In this document: positions 61,587-64,000 of the stretch, in pieces
How positions within the stretch are numbered: position 1 is the stretch's first letter
How the letters are laid out: each line of letters begins with the position of its first letter
From: Lysobacter sp. cf310
GTDB taxonomy: Bacteria > Pseudomonadota > Gammaproteobacteria > Xanthomonadales > Xanthomonadaceae
NCBI RefSeq assembly: GCF_900114355.1
Contig: NZ_FOSS01000001.1
Coordinates: forward strand, 248,001-312,000
DNA: 64,000 nucleotides
Reading direction: 5' to 3'
The notes under the pieces: generated by a model
What the model was told of the DNA's origin: nothing
Database searches by the model: none
Seen by the model: the letters and a program-made list of their open reading frames with translations, nothing else
Position numbers and translations under genes: made by a program

Positions 61587-62846
61587 TTAATCATGCATCG
61601 TCACCCGTTCCGGAACCGGCTTGGTCTTGTCGAGCTTGGTCCACAGCGGCATGGTGATGAAGAAAGCGAAGTACAGGAAGGTCAGCACGCGACCGACGAT
61701 GGTCTCGACCGGGTCGGTACCCGGACCGGCGCCGATCTTGCCCAGCCACACGAAGCTCAGCGCGAACACGCCCAGCAGGACCTTGGACAGCAGGCCGCGG
61801 TAGCGGTAGGACTTGACCTTGGCGCGGTCCAGCCACGGCACCAGGAACAGGATCGCGATCGCGCCGAACATCACCAGCACGCCCGACAGCTTATGCGGGA
61901 TCACGCGCAGCATCGCGTAGTAAGGCGTGTAGTACCACACCGGCTTGATGTGCTCCGGCGTCACCAGGCGGTTGGCCTCGGTGAAGTTGTCGTGCTCCAG
62001 GAACCACCCGCCGAACGCCGGCGCGAAGAAGATGATGAAGGCCGCCAGGATCAGGAAGAAGCCGACGCCCACCAGGTCCTTGACCGTGTAGTACGGGTGG
62101 AACGGGATGCCGTCCTTGGGCTTGTTCGCATCCCAACGGTTGCCCTTCGGACCCTTCTTGATGTCGACGCCGTCGGGGTTGTTGGAACCGACCTCGTGCA
62201 GCGCACCCAGGTGCAGCACGACCAGCAGCAGCAGCACCAGCGGCAGCGCGATCACGTGCAGGGCGAAGAAGCGGTTAAGGGTGGCGTCGCCGGGCAGGTA
62301 GTCGCCCATGATCCACTCGGTCAGGCCGTTGCCGATCACCGGGATCGCGCCGAACAGCGAGATGATCACCTTGGCGCCCCAGAACGACATCTGGCCCCAC
62401 GGCAGCACGTAGCCCATGAAGGCTTCGGCCATCAGCACCAGGTAGATCAGCATGCCCAGGATCCACACCAGCTCGCGCGGCTTCTGGTACGAGCCGTACA
62501 GCAGGCCGCGGAACATGTGCAGGTAAACGACGATGAAGAACAGCGAGGCGCCGGTGCTGTGCATGTAGCGGATCAGCCAGCCCCACTCCACGTCGCGCAT
62601 GATGTATTCGACCGACGAGAACGCTTCGGCCGCGGACGGCTTGAAGTGCATCGTCAGGAAGATGCCGGTCAGGATCTGGTTGACCAGCACCAGCAGCGCC
62701 AGCGAACCGAAGTAGTACCAGACGTTGAAATTCTTCGGCGCGTAGTACTCGGTCATGTGCTTGCGATAGACCGGCATCATGCCGGGCGCGCGTGCGTTGA
62801 CCCAATCCCAGACGCCGTTGGCGGTGCGGGTAATGATGTTGGACAT
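61587..62846 (-). CDS. petB: Cytochrome b of the cytochrome bc1 complex
   Basis: A 419-residue membrane protein with eight or so helices. The haem b ligand pairs lie in helix II (WLIRYMHSTGASLFFIVVYLHMFRGL) and helix IV (FFALHVIALPLVLLLLVVLHLGALHEVG). The quinol-oxidation PEWY-like loop is present as KPVWYYTPYYAMLR. It oxidises ubiquinol and drives the Q cycle. There is a 3 bp gap to petA upstream. Confidence 0.97.
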   Translation of the reverse strand: MSNIITRTANGVWDWVNARAPGMMPVYRKHMTEYYAPKNFNVWYYFGSLALLVLVNQILTGIFLTMHFKPSAAEAFSSVEYIMRDVEWGWLIRYMHSTGASLFFIVVYLHMFRGLLYGSYQKPRELVWILGMLIYLVLMAEAFMGYVLPWGQMSFWGAKVIISLFGAIPVIGNGLTEWIMGDYLPGDATLNRFFALHVIALPLVLLLLVVLHLGALHEVGSNNPDGVDIKKGPKGNRWDANKPKDGIPFHPYYTVKDLVGVGFFLILAAFIIFFAPAFGGWFLEHDNFTEANRLVTPEHIKPVWYYTPYYAMLRVIPHKLSGVLVMFGAIAILFLVPWLDRAKVKSYRYRGLLSKVLLGVFALSFVWLGKIGAGPGTDPVETIVGRVLTFLYFAFFITMPLWTKLDKTKPVPERVTMHD

Positions 62847-62849
62847 GAC

Positions 62850-63461
62850 TTACGCCGCTCCCTTCGGATCCACGCCGATGATGATCGTGGTGTCGTTCTC
62901 GTAGTGGTGCGGCGGCACCAGCAGATTGATCGGCGCCGGAACGCCCTGGAACACGCGGCCGGACATGTCGAAGCGCGACTTGTGGCAGGGGCAGAAGTAA
63001 CCGCCCTTCCACTCCGGATCGAACGGCTCGGGACGAATCTCGGCCTTCATTTCCGGCGAGCAACCCAGGTGGGTGCACAGGCCGACCAGGACCGAGATGT
63101 CCTTCTTGATCGAGCGGAACTCGCCCTTGATGTAGCTAGGCTGCTGATCGAGGTTGGTCGACAGCGGATCGCGCAGGTGGCTGTCCAGGGTCGGCAGCGC
63201 GTCCAGGATGGCCTTGGAGCGCTTGACGATCCAGATCGGCTGACCGCGCCATTCGAAGACCAGGCGCTGGCCTTCCTCCAGGGCGCTGATATCGGCCGTC
63301 ACCGGCGCACCGGCGAGCTTGGCGCGCGCGCTGGGGTTCCAGGACTTGATGAAGGGCACCGCCGCAAAACCGGCCCCGACTGCGCCGACCACTGCCGTGG
63401 TCGCCGTCAGGAACCGACGGCGGCCCGTATTGATAGGATCGTTGACCCCTTGGTTGGCCAT
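62850..63461 (-). CDS. petA: Rieske iron-sulfur subunit of the cytochrome bc1 complex
   Basis: A 203-residue protein with a Tat-type N-terminus, RRRFLTATTAVVGAVGAG, that also acts as membrane anchor. The [2Fe-2S] ligands are C129-T-H131-L-G-C134 and C157-P-C-H160. It takes electrons from ubiquinol and passes them to cytochrome c1. It is the first gene of petABC. Confidence 0.97.
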   Translation of the reverse strand: MANQGVNDPINTGRRRFLTATTAVVGAVGAGFAAVPFIKSWNPSARAKLAGAPVTADISALEEGQRLVFEWRGQPIWIVKRSKAILDALPTLDSHLRDPLSTNLDQQPSYIKGEFRSIKKDISVLVGLCTHLGCSPEMKAEIRPEPFDPEWKGGYFCPCHKSRFDMSGRVFQGVPAPINLLVPPHHYENDTTIIIGVDPKGAA

Positions 63462-63697
63462 CCGGCACTCCGCAAAGCTGCAATTCGAAGTTACGCCGCA
63501 CAGCGCGCCGCCACTGGCGACTGCTCGCGGCTCAAAAGACGGGGAAGTGTAACGGAACGGTTAACGGCCCGACAATCCGCCGCTGCGGCGAAACCCGTCC
63601 GCGGACGCGGACCCGACGCCGCCGCCCCCATGCGCGACGGGCGCGCGGGGGCGCCGATCGCGCCGCGATCGTCGCGGAAAGGTCCATGCGGCGGGGA

Positions 63698-64000
63698 TCA
63701 GCGGACCACGGGGGTGGCGCGGTAGCGCTGCGCCAGCAGGGCCACGCGCTGCACGTAGCGCTGGGTTTCGCTGTAGGGCGGCACGCCCTTGTACTTGTCG
63801 ACCGCGCCCTCGCCGGCGTTGTAACCCGCCGCGGCCAGGGTCAGATCGCCGTTGAAACGCTTGAGCAGCCAGGCCAGGTACTGCACGCCGCCCTGGATGT
63901 TCTGGCCGGCGTCGAAGGCGTTGGACACCCCGAACCGGCGCGCGGTGGCCGGCATCAGCTGCATCAGGCCCTGGGCCCCGACCCGCGACAGCGCATTGGG
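63698..64000 (-). CDS. Lytic transglycosylase, SLT domain (3' part)
   Basis: The frame is open to the right edge of the window, so the 5' part, with the catalytic glutamate, lies outside. About 100 codons are visible. They show the SLT signature NALSRVGAQGLMQLMPATARRFGV, then NIQGGVQYLAWLLKRFNGDLTLAAAGYNAGEGAVDKYKGVPPYSETQRYV. The family cuts peptidoglycan glycan strands in the periplasm to leave 1,6-anhydro ends. It is upstream of petA on the same strand, with 236 bp between, so probably a separate unit. Confidence 0.92.
   Translation of the reverse strand, partial: PNALSRVGAQGLMQLMPATARRFGVSNAFDAGQNIQGGVQYLAWLLKRFNGDLTLAAAGYNAGEGAVDKYKGVPPYSETQRYVQRVALLAQRYRATPVVR

Overview
This is a GC-rich (roughly 68-70 %) chromosomal segment of a gammaproteobacterium of the Xanthomonadaceae, most probably Lysobacter or a close relative. 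The inference rests on the order thrS-infC-...-rpmI-rplT-pheS-pheT-ihfA-merR, the fimT-pilV-pilW-pilX-pilY1-pilE minor pilin cluster, a large Oar-like TonB-dependent receptor, a lipase with a C-terminal XVIPCD-type type IV secretion signal, and dispersed intergenic repeats of the kinds found in this family. No database was searched; all family names are from reading the translated sequences.

Layout. 1-14.4 kb: the end of a cyclopropane-synthase-like methyltransferase, an outer-membrane lipocalin, a secreted subtilase, then a signalling block (FHA-GAF protein, Ser/Thr kinase with TPRs, soluble histidine kinase, NarL-type regulator), an LEA-type lipoprotein, an acyl-CoA dehydrogenase, an HNH nuclease and a Pro/Ala-linker protein just upstream of dxs (14.5-16.4 kb). 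16.7-19.0 kb: a Fur-box-preceded iron-associated DUF3649/PepSY/DUF3325 operon. 19.2-33.0 kb: a TraB/GumN protein, tRNA-Pro, and the minus-strand translation block (merR, ihfA, pheT, pheS, rplT, rpmI, infC, thrS), then tRNA-Val and uvrB. The block is split between infC and rpmI by an apparent type IV secretion lipase effector with its ankyrin immunity protein.

33.76-35.47 kb: an intact tRNA-Asn gene is followed by a 1.6 kb, clearly lower-GC mini-island bounded by a 48 bp direct repeat of the tRNA 3' end. It carries only two overlapping genes, a DUF5343 protein and a Swt1-type HEPN protein with a canonical R-x4-H RNase motif. This is the best candidate in the window for an undescribed system, possibly defence or toxin-antitoxin, and it lacks its own integrase.

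35.6-45.5 kb: three secreted or membrane proteins of unknown function (one a zinc-metallopeptidase-like gluzincin) and the type IV pilus minor pilin/PilY1 operon. 46-50.8 kb: ppnN and an Oar-like receptor. 51-57.2 kb: marC, an SDR with altered catalytic residues, grxD, the Fe/Mn superoxide dismutase, a DUF2314 lipoprotein, purK-purE, and trm112-nadC. 57.4-64 kb: a twin-FHA membrane protein, a DUF3301 protein, a 152 bp tandem repeat array, sspB, sspA, the cytochrome bc1 operon petABC and the end of a lytic transglycosylase gene.

Most of the window is housekeeping. The accessory parts are the effector/immunity pair at 25.5-27.6 kb, the tRNA-Asn mini-island, and the repeat-rich intergenic regions at 9.46-9.64, 16.4-16.7, 57.2-57.4 and 58.7-59.3 kb.
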